63,836 nucleotides of DNA, taken from positions 1 through 63,836 of the forward strand of contig DCIK01000006.1 of assembly GCA_002315975.1 (NCBI GenBank), read 5' to 3'. Source of the DNA: Clostridiales bacterium UBA1728. GTDB taxonomy: Bacteria; Bacillota; Clostridia; Oscillospirales; Oscillospiraceae. A program made the translations under genes and the position numbers. Within the stretch, counting starts at the first letter, position 1. The number at the start of each line of letters is the position of its first letter. Below are positions 47,892 to 56,788 of this stretch, piece by piece. Below the pieces are notes generated by a model that was not told where the DNA came from, searched no databases, and worked only from the letters and a program-made list of their open reading frames with translations.

Positions 47892-48009
47892 AAAAATTCA
47901 CTCTCCGATAAAGCTTGCTCGCCCCAGCCATTCTATGTAGGGCGTGTAGTCATAGCTTCCCTCGAAGAGTGATTTTTTATACCTGCCGAGGCTACGGAAG
48001 TAGTACAAG

Positions 48010-48152
48010 GCTCCTTCTCGGCTCCCTCAGATGAGGGAGCTGGCTCGCGCAGCGAGACTGAGGGAGGGATCGTCTACGAAACGCCTCAAAAGTTCCTCTC
48101 TCCCTCAGCCCCAGTGTGCGCACTGGGGCAGCTCCCTCACAGAGGGAGCCAT
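48010..48152. repeat. GGCTCCCTC palindromic repeat between alr and mazF
   Basis: Inverted pieces CGGCTCCCTCAGATGAGGGA and GCTCCCTCACAGAGGGAGCC frame GACTGAGGGAGGGA / TCTCTCCCTCAGCC. Related units are at 8828, 51375-51482, 55627-55690 and 58118-58335. No antitoxin ORF with a ribosome-binding site is visible in this gap. Confidence 0.75.
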
Positions 48153-48186
48153 TGGGCTATCGTACATCGTGGTAAACCACTTCATC

Positions 48187-49305
48187 TCATTCGACATAGA
48201 CTCTCGGCACCCGGGGGCTGACGGCGCAGAGGAGCTCGTAGGAGATAGTGCCGGCCTGCGCCGCCAGCTCCTCGATGGGCTTTTCGGGGGAGAAGACCGT
48301 GGCCACATCCCCGGCTTCCACGCCCTCCACATCGGTCACATCCACCATGCACATATCCATGCAGATGCGCCCCACCTGCCTGCAGCGCACACCGTGGATG
48401 AGCATTTCCAGCTTCCCGGACAGGGTGCGGTGGAGGCCGTCGGCATAACCGATGGGCACCACGGCCAGGGTGGTGTCCCGCTGCGCCACCCACAATCCGC
48501 CGTAGCTGATGGCATCGCCCGCCCTGTGGTGGGTGACGGCACTGATGCGGCTGTAGAGGCTCATAACGCCCCGCAGCTCGATGCCGCCCCTTTCCGCATC
48601 GGGGTAGAGCCCGTAGGTCAGCAGACCGGGGCGCACCATGTCGTGAGCATACTCCCGGTAGCTGAGTACGCCGCCGGAATTGCAGCAGTGGCGGATGGCA
48701 ATCTGCACGCCGCTGAGCCTCTCGACGGTATCACAGCCCCGGACGAAGAGCTCGTGCTGAGCGCGGGTATAATCCTCGCCGCCGTCCATATCCGACAGGG
48801 CGAAGTGGGTAAAGCAGCCCTCGCAGACCAGCCCCGGCTGCACGGCAGCCTCGGCAGCCTCCCGGAGAGAGACAGCATCGGCAGCGCGGAAGCCCAGCCG
48901 TCCCATGCCCGTGTCCAGCTTCAGGTGAATTTTCAGCCTCTGACCGGGCTTGAGTGCGGCGGAGAGGGCTTTGGCCTTCTCCAGGCTCTCCACCTCCTGC
49001 GTCAGCTCGTTCTCGGCGAGAATCGGGGCATATTCCCCGGCGGTGGCACCCAGAATGAGGATGGGGGCAGAAATCCCCGCCTGACGGAGCTCCAGCCCCT
49101 CGTCCACGCTGGCCACGGCCAGATAGGCCGCCCCGAATTTTTCCAGTCGCCGGGAAATCTCCACGGCGCCGTGGCCGTAGGCATCGGCCTTGACCACGCC
49201 CAAAAAGCGGGTCTCTTTAGGCAGGACGGCACGGATGGCCGCCACATTCCGCTCCAGCGCGGAGAGAGAAACCTCCGCCCAGGTACGCTTTGTCTTTTCG
49301 TTCAT
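48187..49305 (-). CDS. alr: Alanine racemase
   Basis: This 372-aa fold-type III PLP enzyme has the cofactor lysine Lys39 in GVVKADAYGHG and the catalytic tyrosine of the partner subunit in the DAISYGGLWVA block. It converts L-alanine to D-alanine for peptidoglycan. It overlaps the upstream lipoprotein gene by four bases, so they are co-transcribed, with mazF downstream. Confidence 0.96.
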   Translation of the reverse strand: MNEKTKRTWAEVSLSALERNVAAIRAVLPKETRFLGVVKADAYGHGAVEISRRLEKFGAAYLAVASVDEGLELRQAGISAPILILGATAGEYAPILAENELTQEVESLEKAKALSAALKPGQRLKIHLKLDTGMGRLGFRAADAVSLREAAEAAVQPGLVCEGCFTHFALSDMDGGEDYTRAQHELFVRGCDTVERLSGVQIAIRHCCNSGGVLSYREYAHDMVRPGLLTYGLYPDAERGGIELRGVMSLYSRISAVTHHRAGDAISYGGLWVAQRDTTLAVVPIGYADGLHRTLSGKLEMLIHGVRCRQVGRICMDMCMVDVTDVEGVEAGDVATVFSPEKPIEELAAQAGTISYELLCAVSPRVPRVYVE

Positions 49306-49844
49306 CTCTGTCTCTTTTCTATCGTAAAGTCAGAAATCTCCGCCCACATCCGCCGCTCTCCGCCCACATAGTATTCGAGAACCTGTGGGGTGAGCGCCGT
49401 GTCATAGCGGACGGCCAGCTCGTTTTCGTGATCTAAGCCAAAGAAGGCCGTGATGCCCTCCCGATCCTGCCGGTAGCGCAGCAGGTAGCCCCGCTGCAGC
49501 ACCTCGCAGAACAGCGGCAGCACCGAGGCGGGCGACAGCCCCTCCCCGTTCAGCTCCGGCAGCGCCATAACCACATCCTCATACTCCAGTGTGCTCTCAC
49601 TGCCCCAGCGGAGGCGAACCCCCTGCAAAAGTGAGGGAGCGGTCAGGCTCATGCTCCCCTCCTCTCCGGCGGCCTCCACGGCAGCGGAAAACTCCCAGAG
49701 CTGCCCGTCGCCCTCGGAAAGCACATGGGCAGAGAAGGACAGGACAGAATCCGACAGCTCGCGCTGATTTTCATAAAGCCGCGTCTCCGTACGGGAAGCG
49801 CAGCCGCCGAGCAGCAGGGAAAGGGCAAGGATGATGATCGCCAT
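49302..49844 (-). CDS. Hypothetical lipoprotein upstream of alr
   Basis: The 180-aa protein starts at ATG 49844 after GGAGGTG and has a short signal peptide with lipobox LGGC (Cys14). The rest is a beta-rich domain without a recognised motif. It shares a four-base overlap with alr, as lipoproteins near alr do in several Firmicutes. It would be exported and lipid-anchored. Function unknown. Confidence 0.75.
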   Translation of the reverse strand: MAIIILALSLLLGGCASRTETRLYENQRELSDSVLSFSAHVLSEGDGQLWEFSAAVEAAGEEGSMSLTAPSLLQGVRLRWGSESTLEYEDVVMALPELNGEGLSPASVLPLFCEVLQRGYLLRYRQDREGITAFFGLDHENELAVRYDTALTPQVLEYYVGGERRMWAEISDFTIEKRQR

Positions 49845-49930
49845 GGGCACCTCCGATGATACTGTGGTACATGGCAAAGGATATTATAGCCCCTTGGGGA
49901 TTATTCGTCAATTTTTCATGCAAGTTTTTC

Positions 49931-49959
49931 TTGCATGAGCGAGTTGTTTGTGGTATAAA
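49931..49959 (+). promoter_or_regulatory. Promoter of the pheS T-box leader
   Basis: TTGCAT (49931-49936), a 17-base spacer and TATAAA (49954-49959). Transcription should start near 49966. Confidence 0.75.
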
Positions 49960-49965
49960 AGATGG

Positions 49966-50200
49966 GTAATATGCGTGGATCGGGAAAATAGCGAAATACC
50001 CCTGCCCCAGAGAACGGATGTCAGCGGCTGAGAGCATCCGGCAGGTGCGGTGTCGTTTGGTTCGCCCGTGAGCTCCGGCCAATCCCCGGCGGGTTTCGCC
50101 CGTTAGCGCGAAAAGAGTGCGGACAGCTTGTCCGAATTCGGGTGGTACCGCGGAAGTTTGCCTTTCGTCCCTGATGCGAGGGATGGAGGGCGATTTTTTG
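49966..50200 (+). ncRNA. T-box riboswitch upstream of pheS (tRNA-Phe sensing)
   Basis: The leader carries the T-box consensus AATTCGGGTGGTACCGCGG (50135-50153), which pairs with the uncharged tRNA acceptor end. It is followed by a 13-bp terminator stem (50160-50192) and six T. Upstream is a long stem I; a TTC triplet near 50061-50063 in the GTTTGGTTCGCC segment is a candidate Phe specifier. Uncharged tRNA-Phe would favour the antiterminator and raise pheS-pheT expression. Confidence 0.92.
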
Positions 50201-50318
50201 TTTTCTTCGTTGCGGAAACCTGTGCCTCTTCCACCGCAAGCGGTCCCCCTTCCCCGGAGGGGAAGGCAATAAGGTTTATCAATTTAATTTTTACACATAC
50301 AACGCAGGAGGAAAAACC

Positions 50319-51347
50319 ATGAAGGAAAAATTAGAGGCTTTGCGGAACGCGTCCCGCGCACTCATTGACGAGGCGCTGGATATGGACGCGCTGGAGGCTC
50401 TGCGGGTTCGCTATCTGGGCAAAAAGGGCGAGCTCACCGCGCTGATGAAGGATATGCGTTCCCTCAGCGCCGAGGAGCGTCCCGTCATCGGTGCGCTGGC
50501 CAACGAGGTTCGCAGCGAGCTGGAGCAGGAGCTGGAGAGCCGCAAGACCGCTCTGGCCGCCAGACTGCAGGAGCTGAAGCTGGCCGCCGAGACCGTGGAT
50601 GTGACCGTCCCCGGCGAGGTGCGCAGCATCGGTGTGGAGCACCCCATGAATCAGGTGCTGCACGAGATCGAGGACATCTTCGTGTCCATGGGCTTCAAGG
50701 TGCTCGACGGCCCCGAGGTGGAACGCGCCGACTACAACTTCACCCGTCTCAACACCCCCGACAATCACCCCGCCCGAGAGTGGACGGATACCTTCTATTT
50801 CGACGAGGACAGCATCAACCTGCTGCGCACCCAGACCAGCGGTATGCAGATTCACGCCATGGAGGACTTGGGCGTGCCCCTGCGCGTAATCATTCCCGGC
50901 CGCGTGTACCGCAAGGACGAGGTGGACGCCACCCACTCCCCCATGTTCCACCAGATCGAGGGTCTTGTGGTGGACAAGGGCGTGACCATGGCCGACCTGA
51001 AGGGCACTCTCAATATGCTGGTGCGCTCCCTCTACGGCGAGAAGACCGTTACCCGCTTCCGTCCCCATCACTTCCCCTTCACCGAGCCCAGCTGCGAGAT
51101 GGACGTGCAGTGCCACGAGTGCGGCGGCAAGGGCTGCCGGGTCTGCAAGGGCGAAGGCTGGATCGAGATTCTCGGTGCGGGCATGGTGCACCCCAAGGTG
51201 CTGCAGGGCTGCGGCATCGACCCCAACGAATACTCCGGCTGGGCCTTCGGCATGGGTCTGGAGCGACTGGCCATGCGCCGCTACAACATCAGCGACCTGC
51301 GGCTGATTTTCGAGAACGATGTGAGATTCCTCGAGCAGTTCGAATAA
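50319..51347 (+). CDS. pheS: Phenylalanine-tRNA ligase alpha subunit
   Basis: The 342-aa protein has an N-terminal coiled-coil for tRNA binding (residues about 1-85) and a class II synthetase core. The core has HPMNQVLHEIEDIFVSMGF, motif 2 residues in GRVYRKDEVDATHSPMFHQIEG and motif 3 in YSGWAFGMGLERLAMRRY. A CHECGGKGCRVCKGEG zinc-like insertion (four Cys) occurs as in many clostridial PheS. It acts as the alpha2beta2 enzyme with PheT. The ribosome-binding site is AGGAGG. Confidence 0.97.
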   Translation: MKEKLEALRNASRALIDEALDMDALEALRVRYLGKKGELTALMKDMRSLSAEERPVIGALANEVRSELEQELESRKTALAARLQELKLAAETVDVTVPGEVRSIGVEHPMNQVLHEIEDIFVSMGFKVLDGPEVERADYNFTRLNTPDNHPAREWTDTFYFDEDSINLLRTQTSGMQIHAMEDLGVPLRVIIPGRVYRKDEVDATHSPMFHQIEGLVVDKGVTMADLKGTLNMLVRSLYGEKTVTRFRPHHFPFTEPSCEMDVQCHECGGKGCRVCKGEGWIEILGAGMVHPKVLQGCGIDPNEYSGWAFGMGLERLAMRRYNISDLRLIFENDVRFLEQFE

Positions 51348-51374
51348 TGCGCTTCGCGCTTCGATTGAAACGCA

Positions 51375-51482
51375 CGCACAGACCCCTCAGCCGCTGCGGC
51401 GGCAGCTCCCCTTTCAGGGGAGCCAAGGAAAAAGCCTCCCCTGAAAGGGGAGGGGAACCGTGAAGCGGTGGAGGGGTCTTTC
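51375..51482. repeat. GACCCCTC palindromic repeat between pheS and pheT
   Basis: AGACCCCTCAGCCGCTGCGG and CCGTGAAGCGGTGGAGGGGTCT are the outer arms, with CTCCCCTTTCAGGGGAG and CTCCCCTGAAAGGGGAG as paired inner hairpins. It lies inside the pheST operon and would be transcribed. Confidence 0.8.
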
Positions 51483-51513
51483 CACTGAACAATATACAAG
51501 GAGAATTTGAGAT

Positions 51514-53892
51514 ATGCAATTATCCAGAAAATGGCTCAATGAATACACCACCGTTACGGTGGGTGACCGGGAGTTCGCCGAGGCCATGACCCTCTCCGGC
51601 TCCAAGGTAGAGGTCACGGAGGATCTGTCCGAGACCATGCACGGCATCGTGGTGGGCAGGGTGCTCTCCATCGTCCGCCATGAAAACAGCGACCATATGT
51701 GGGTCTGCTCCATTGACGCAGGCGGTGAGACTCCCCTGCAGATCGTCACCGGTGCCCAGAATGTCAGCGTGGGCGATCTGGTGCCCGTGGCCACCGACGG
51801 TTCCCTCCTGCCTGACGGCAAGGAGATTCGCACCGGCGAGCTCCGGGGCGTGAAGAGCGAGGGTATGCTCTGCTCTCTCAAGGAGCTGGGTCTGACCCTT
51901 CACGACTATGCCTACGCCATCGAGGACGGCATCTGGATCCTGCAGGAGGGCGATGTGACCCCCGGCACGGACATCCGCAGCATCATCGGTGCCGACGACC
52001 ATGTGGTCGAGTTTGAAATCACCCCCAACCGTCCCGACTGCCTGAGCGTCATCGGTCTGGCCCGGGAGGCTGCCGCCACCTTCGGCAGCGAGCTTAAGCT
52101 CCACACCCCTGAGGTGAAGGGCTGCGGCGGCGACATTCACGAGCTGGCCAGCGTGCAGATCGACGATCCCGCTCTCTGCCCCCGCTACACCGCCCGGCTG
52201 GTGAAGAACGTGAAGATTGCTCCCTCTCCCGCGTGGATGCGCGAGCGGCTCCGCAACAGCGGTGTGCGTCCCATCAATAACATCGTGGACATCACCAACT
52301 ATGTGATGCTGGAGTACGGCCAGCCCATGCACGCCTTTGACTTCTCCTGCGTGGAGGGCGGAAAGATCGTTGTCCGTCTGGCGAAGGAGGGCGAGAGCAT
52401 CACCACCCTCGACGGCAATGAGCGCGCCATCACTCCCAGTATGCTCTGCATCTGCGACGAGCACAAGCCCGTGTGCGTGGCCGGCGTTATGGGCGGTGCC
52501 AACAGCGAAATCGTGGGCGACACCGCCATGGTGCTCTTTGAGAGCGCCAACTTCGACGGCACCTCCGTGCGCCGCACCGCCCTTGCCCTGAATATGCGCA
52601 CCGATGCCTCCTCCCGCTATGAGAAGGGTCTGGATCCCATGAACACCATGAAGGCCGTGCAGCGCGCCTGCGAGCTGGTGGAGCTCCTGGGCTGCGGCGA
52701 GGTGGTGGACGGCATCATCGATGTGGTGCCCAAGGCCTTCGAAGAGCGCCATGTGACGCTGGAGAGCGAGCGCATCAACGCCCTGCTGGGCACCGACATT
52801 CCCGAGAGCGAGATGCGCGAAATTCTCAAGCCTCTGGGCTTTGAGCTCAACGGCTACGACATTCTGGTTCCTTCCTGGCGCAGCGATGTGGAGGGCACCG
52901 CCGACATCGCCGAGGAGGTGGCCCGCTTCCACGGCTACAACGCCATCCCCGACACCCTCTACGGCGGCGGCAGCTCCGTGGGCGGCTACAGCACCGAGGC
53001 CGGGTTTGAGCGCGAGGCCGGCAATCTCTGCCGCGCTCTGGGCTACGACGAAATCATCACCTACTCCTTCACCAGCCCCGTCATGTACGACAAGCTGCGC
53101 ATCAGCGCCGACAGCGAGCTGCGCAGCTCCCTGAAGATACTCAATCCTCTGGGCGAGGACCGCTCCATCATGCGCCGTGTGGCGCTGGGCTCTCTGCTGG
53201 AGATTCTCTGCGGCAACTACAACAAGGGCAACCGCAATGTGAAGCTCTATGAGTTCGCCAAGGTCTACCGGCCCAAGGACAACGGTCTGGCCGACGAGGT
53301 CAAGCGCCTCACGCTGGGCATCTACGGCGAGGGCGTGAGCTTCTTCACCCTCAAGGGCGATGTGGAGGCCATGCTCAAGTCCCTGCGCATCCGGAATGTC
53401 CGCTATCAGGCCGACAGGAGCAATCCCTCCTTCCATCCCGGCCGCTGCGCCGGCGTGTGGGTGGGTGAGGACTGCCTGGGCACCATCGGTCAGGTGCATC
53501 CTGAGGTGGCTGCCGCCTTCGGCGCCGACACCGAGCTCTACGCTGCCGAGCTGAAAATACCCGAAATGCTCGCCCATCGCGCCGGCGATCCCGTCTACGC
53601 TCCCCTGCCCCGCTTCCCCGCCGTCACCCGTGATCTGGCGCTGCTTTGCGACAGCGAGACCACCGTGGGCGAGCTTGCCGACTGCATCCGCCTCTACGGC
53701 GGCGAGACCCTGCGGAAGGTGGAGCTCTTCGACATCTACACCGGCAAGGGCATTGCCGAGGGCAAGAAGTCCGTGGCCTTCTCCCTGAATCTCCGCTCCG
53801 ATGAGGGCAGCCTCACCGCCGAGCACGCCGAGGAGGTCATGAACACCATCCTCTCCGGTCTGAAGGAAAAGTTAGGCGCCGTTATCCGCTGA
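51514..53892 (+). CDS. pheT: Phenylalanine-tRNA ligase beta subunit
   Basis: The 792-aa protein has the full domain set: a tRNA-binding OB fold (residues about 40-155), the B3/B4 editing domain (NIVDITNYVMLEYGQPMHAFD), the B5 domain, the class II-like core (RVALGSLLEILCGNYNKGN) and a C-terminal ferredoxin-like anticodon-binding domain (PLPRFPAVTRDLALL). The length is typical. It follows pheS with a repeat between and has an AAGGAG ribosome-binding site. Confidence 0.97.
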   Translation: MQLSRKWLNEYTTVTVGDREFAEAMTLSGSKVEVTEDLSETMHGIVVGRVLSIVRHENSDHMWVCSIDAGGETPLQIVTGAQNVSVGDLVPVATDGSLLPDGKEIRTGELRGVKSEGMLCSLKELGLTLHDYAYAIEDGIWILQEGDVTPGTDIRSIIGADDHVVEFEITPNRPDCLSVIGLAREAAATFGSELKLHTPEVKGCGGDIHELASVQIDDPALCPRYTARLVKNVKIAPSPAWMRERLRNSGVRPINNIVDITNYVMLEYGQPMHAFDFSCVEGGKIVVRLAKEGESITTLDGNERAITPSMLCICDEHKPVCVAGVMGGANSEIVGDTAMVLFESANFDGTSVRRTALALNMRTDASSRYEKGLDPMNTMKAVQRACELVELLGCGEVVDGIIDVVPKAFEERHVTLESERINALLGTDIPESEMREILKPLGFELNGYDILVPSWRSDVEGTADIAEEVARFHGYNAIPDTLYGGGSSVGGYSTEAGFEREAGNLCRALGYDEIITYSFTSPVMYDKLRISADSELRSSLKILNPLGEDRSIMRRVALGSLLEILCGNYNKGNRNVKLYEFAKVYRPKDNGLADEVKRLTLGIYGEGVSFFTLKGDVEAMLKSLRIRNVRYQADRSNPSFHPGRCAGVWVGEDCLGTIGQVHPEVAAAFGADTELYAAELKIPEMLAHRAGDPVYAPLPRFPAVTRDLALLCDSETTVGELADCIRLYGGETLRKVELFDIYTGKGIAEGKKSVAFSLNLRSDEGSLTAEHAEEVMNTILSGLKEKLGAVIR

Positions 53893-53909
53893 TTTTCGTC
53901 AATTAAGAC

Positions 53910-53938
53910 TTGCGAAAGAAAGAAGAATATGTTATACT
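53910..53938 (+). promoter_or_regulatory. Promoter of ireB
   Basis: TTGCGA (53910-53915), a 17-base spacer and TATACT (53933-53938), so ireB need not depend on the pheST transcript. Confidence 0.65.
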
Positions 53939-53975
53939 TCTTTTAAGCCGAAATCAAAACAAGGAGGGACACCCC

Positions 53976-54221
53976 ATGGCTGATGCAACCAAGAAATTCG
54001 ACGCAGTAGACAACAGCACCCAGATTCACGAGATTCTGTCCTCTGTCTACAACTCACTGGTAGAAAAAGGCTATAATCCCATCAACCAGATCGTGGGCTA
54101 TATCCTTTCCGAAGACCCCACCTACATCACCAACTATAAAAACGCCCGTTCCCTCATCGCCCGTCTGGATCGGGACGAGCTGCTGCAGGAGCTGTTAATG
54201 AGCTACCTGGGAAAGAAATAA
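53976..54221 (+). CDS. ireB: IreB-family regulatory phosphoprotein
   Basis: This 81-aa protein matches the IreB/DUF965 (UPF0297) family in full: a short Thr-containing N-terminus (TKKFDAVDNSTQIHEIL), then GYNPINQIVGYILSEDPTYI and ARSLIARLDRDEL. In Enterococcus, IreB is phosphorylated at N-terminal threonines by the IreK kinase and restrains cephalosporin resistance. The usual neighbours (ruvX/yqgF) are absent here. The ATG at 53976 follows AAGGAGGG. Confidence 0.93.
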   Translation: MADATKKFDAVDNSTQIHEILSSVYNSLVEKGYNPINQIVGYILSEDPTYITNYKNARSLIARLDRDELLQELLMSYLGKK

Positions 54222-54244
54222 TTCCCGCAAACCGGAACCATAAA

Positions 54245-54289
54245 AATACCCACCGGAAAAGAGAAGGCTTTCCTTTTCCGGTGGGTATT
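54245..54289 (+). terminator. Terminator of ireB
   Basis: AATACCCACCGGAAAAG pairs with CTTTTCCGGTGGGTATT, followed by CTTATG. Confidence 0.8.
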
Positions 54290-54291
54290 CT

Positions 54292-54352
54292 TATGCTAAC
54301 CCCTGATAGAAAAACAGACAATCTTTGTCTTCTTATCAGGGATTCGTATTAG
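54292..54352 (-). repeat. CTTATACT-family repeat, short inverted copy
   Basis: TATGCTAACCCCTGATAGAA and AATCTTTGTCTTCTTATCAG correspond, inverted, to the ends of the copies at 27307 and 30212. It overlaps the last bases of the glycosyltransferase gene region. Confidence 0.75.
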
Positions 54353-55236
54353 TTATACTTTTTTGCGGCGTGCTTCATGCGGATATATGCCGAATCGCCT
54401 TTGGTGTCGCCGCGGTATTGGGCGTAGTGGCTGTCAAAGCGGTTATGATAGTGAAAGACAAAGGCCTTTTCATCCGTCACACAGGTGAGAACGCCCATAG
54501 CCCGAAAGAAAAACTCGTGATGATCGATCATGCGGATATTCTCATCATAGCCCAGCTTCCGCAGGCTGTCTGTCCGGGCCAGGAAAACATTGGCCACCTT
54601 TCCCATAACGATATGCCGCTCATCCATTCTTGTCCCCAGCGGAACGATAGGCTTTCGTCCCGTGCCGGACATGGTAAAGCGGCTGTACTCCTTTGCAAGC
54701 AGCTCCGGCTTTGTGATTCTGCAGGGCATGGCCTGAACGCCGCAGAGATCCACGTTCTCATGCAGGCGCAGAAAGGCAAGCTGCTCCGATATGGCGCTCA
54801 GGGGCGTTAATAGTTCGTCGTCATCCATGCGCATGGTGTAGGGCGTTTCAACCGCTGCCAGCAGAGCCTTCATTCCGGCTCCCAGTCCGCTGTTGAAGGG
54901 GAGGTAGATGATCTGCGGGCCGTCCATCTTCAGGGGCTCCCTGCTATCATCGCAGATGATGACCCTCGCCCCCGGATAATAGCGCTGAATACTGCGGTAA
55001 AGTCGTTTGGCCATTCCCTGCCGCTCAAAGGATTTATAGATGAAGGTAATGTTTTCGACCACGCTGCGCTTTGCTTCCGCAGTTTCTTTTTCAGCCCGAA
55101 GCCGCCAGACCATGCAGCAAAGGCGGTACTCGCAAAGGACAAGAAACTCATAGATGCGCTTCAGCACCGGAGAAAGAGGAGAGCGTTTCAGATAATGATA
55201 GAAGGATTTCAGGGCAGCTAAAGCTTTGGCTTTCAT
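54349..55236 (-). CDS. GT2-like glycosyltransferase
   Basis: This 295-aa protein has a GT-A-type fold pattern: NITFIYKSFERQGMAKRLYRSI, ARVIICDDSREP and, after GLGAGMKALLAAV, the TMRMDDDELLT acidic cluster (DxD-like, metal and nucleotide-sugar binding), then GKVANVFLARTDSLRKLGYDE. Donor and acceptor are unknown. ATG 55236 lies seven bases after the stop of the upstream small gene, with which it is co-transcribed. Confidence 0.8.
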   Translation of the reverse strand: MKAKALAALKSFYHYLKRSPLSPVLKRIYEFLVLCEYRLCCMVWRLRAEKETAEAKRSVVENITFIYKSFERQGMAKRLYRSIQRYYPGARVIICDDSREPLKMDGPQIIYLPFNSGLGAGMKALLAAVETPYTMRMDDDELLTPLSAISEQLAFLRLHENVDLCGVQAMPCRITKPELLAKEYSRFTMSGTGRKPIVPLGTRMDERHIVMGKVANVFLARTDSLRKLGYDENIRMIDHHEFFFRAMGVLTCVTDEKAFVFHYHNRFDSHYAQYRGDTKGDSAYIRMKHAAKKYN

Positions 55237-55243
55237 CTCGTTT

Positions 55244-55609
55244 TCACTCCATCCACCGGCACTCGTCCATGGCATCCAGCAGGTTTATGGCGGGGTTGCC
55301 GGAGAGTCCGGCGTGGAATTTGCCGTTGATCTGGCTCTGCGCCACCTCTCGCAGGTGCAGCAGTTCGGCACAGACGGCCTCGCAGGGCTTGTCTCCCTCG
55401 AAATAGTAGGAGAAGAACGGCCACACATTGCCGCCCCAGAGATAGGGCTTGCTCTCCATGGGTCGGAGCCGGGCAAGGAGGGAGAGCTGGGTCTCCTCAC
55501 TGAGCTTCCCGGCCTTGTAAAGCTTTGCCGCAGCCTCCGCTGCCGCCGGGAGATATACGCTGCCGCCGCGCAGGAAGGAGCGCAGCAGCTCCAAATCGTT
55601 CTCCATCAT
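55244..55609 (-). CDS. 121-aa hypothetical protein upstream of the glycosyltransferase
   Basis: The frame begins MMENDLELLRSFLRGGS after AGGAGAAG; either of the first two Met codons could be used. It is helical, with an Ala-rich segment (LPAAAEAAAKLYKAGKL) and PYLWGGNVWPFFSYYFEG, and has no signal or membrane span. No family recognised. Its tight spacing to the glycosyltransferase gene suggests a linked function. Confidence 0.65.
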   Translation of the reverse strand: MMENDLELLRSFLRGGSVYLPAAAEAAAKLYKAGKLSEETQLSLLARLRPMESKPYLWGGNVWPFFSYYFEGDKPCEAVCAELLHLREVAQSQINGKFHAGLSGNPAINLLDAMDECRWME

Positions 55610-55626
55610 TTCAGCTTCTCCTGTCT

Positions 55627-55690
55627 TCCCCCTCAGACACCGGTGTGCGCACCGGTGTCAGCGCCCCCATTGCTTCGCAACAGGGGAGCC
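55627..55690. repeat. Palindromic repeat fragment (CCCCTCAG/CAGGGGAGCC type)
   Basis: It contains GACACCGGTGTGCGCACCGGTGTC, a palindrome, and CCCCCATTGCTTCGCAACAGGGGAGCC. It fills the gap between the kinase and the 121-aa gene. Confidence 0.7.
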
Positions 55691-55704
55691 GGGAAGGAAA
55701 AATC

Positions 55705-56532
55705 TTACAGTCTGGCCATGAGCTTGCCCAGCTCGGGCTCGAACTTCACACCGTACCAGTGGTCGGGGTCGTCCTGGGTGGCTGCGATGCACTCCACCAC
55801 ATAGTCGGCGGCAATGGCAGCGGCGCTGAGCTTGTCCTTGCCCCGGAGCCACGCCCCCACGAAGGCGCTGGCGTAGATGTCGCCGGTGCCGTGGCTGCCC
55901 TTGGCGATTTTTTCATGGCAGTAATACTGCAGCTCGCCCTTTTCGTAGACCGCCACGCCGGTTTTGCCCGGCTCGTAGCCCACGCCGGTGAGCACCACGC
56001 TGCCGGCACCCATGGCGCAGAGGGCCTCGCAGAGAGCGCGGACATAGGTCTCGTCGTACTGCTCCTTATACTCCATGCCCGTGAGGAATGCGGCCTCGGT
56101 GATGTTGGGCAGGGTCACATCGGCGGCGGCCACCAGCCGCTTCATGGCCTCCACATACTGCAGATCGAAGGCGGGATAGAGCCTGCCTCCGTCGCCCATG
56201 GCGGGGTCAACCACTCGGGTGCCGCCAGGGAGAAGGTTCTTTTCAAAGAGAGAGAGCACATAGTCCACCTGCTCGCTGCTGCCCAGATAGCCGGTATAGA
56301 TGCAGTCGAAGGCGATGCCCTCCCGGCACCAGTGGGCGGCAATGGCGGGCATATCGCCGCTCAGGTCCCGGACGGTGAAGCCCGTGAAGCCGGCGGTGTG
56401 GGTAGAGAGCACCGCGGAGGGCAGAATGGCCGTCTCGATGCCGCAGGCGGAGAGGATGGGCAGCGCCACCGTCAGGGAGCACTGACCTACGCAGGAGATG
56501 TCCTGCACCGTGAGGATACGCTTGTTTTTCAT
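55705..56532 (-). CDS. Pyridoxal/pyridoxamine kinase-like PfkB-family enzyme
   Basis: This 275-aa ribokinase-fold protein has ILTVQDISCVGQCSLTVALPIL at the start, PTVLSTHTAGF-type substrate loop (LPSAVLSTHTAGFTGF), DPAMGDGGRLY, LPNITEAAFLTG and the catalytic GSHGTGDIYASAF (Gly-x-Gly-Asp anion hole with Asp base). This fits the PdxY/PdxK group that phosphorylates pyridoxal or pyridoxamine for vitamin B6 salvage. Other B6-like substrates cannot be excluded. Confidence 0.88.
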   Translation of the reverse strand: MKNKRILTVQDISCVGQCSLTVALPILSACGIETAILPSAVLSTHTAGFTGFTVRDLSGDMPAIAAHWCREGIAFDCIYTGYLGSSEQVDYVLSLFEKNLLPGGTRVVDPAMGDGGRLYPAFDLQYVEAMKRLVAAADVTLPNITEAAFLTGMEYKEQYDETYVRALCEALCAMGAGSVVLTGVGYEPGKTGVAVYEKGELQYYCHEKIAKGSHGTGDIYASAFVGAWLRGKDKLSAAAIAADYVVECIAATQDDPDHWYGVKFEPELGKLMARL

Positions 56533-56547
56533 TTTACCCTTACCCCT

Positions 56548-56721
56548 TTACTTTACCAGCAACGCCACCGCAAAGACGATGACGCCCATGACTGCTTCAA
56601 TATAACCCTTTACGCGCTTTTCCCTGTTCTTGCCCGCCGTGCTGACCATGTACAGGCCGTAGATGGCCATCAGTCCGCCGGTGGCCAGAGCAATGCTGTT
56701 GTACTCGCGGATCAGTTCCAT
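56548..56721 (-). CDS. Small membrane protein (57 aa)
   Basis: The frame from ATG 56721 (MELIREYNSIALATGG) has two hydrophobic helices (about 11-24 and 42-56) separated by a basic loop (GKNREKRVKGYIE). It has a GAGGAAATAC-type ribosome-binding site and lies between truA and the B6 kinase on the same strand. Function unknown. Confidence 0.65.
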   Translation of the reverse strand: MELIREYNSIALATGGLMAIYGLYMVSTAGKNREKRVKGYIEAVMGVIVFAVALLVK

Positions 56722-56788
56722 AGTATTTCCTCTCTCTTTCACAATATGACTATATGATTACAACCCCAGCGGGGGCTTATGGCGGGTT

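Noticed and set aside
51520..53826. Long minus-strand open frame opposite pheT (and similar ones opposite hydantoinase, helicase and DUF4012 genes)
   Set aside because: These are shadows of GC-rich codon usage: low-complexity composition, no ribosome-binding sites, and the plus-strand genes are unmistakable.
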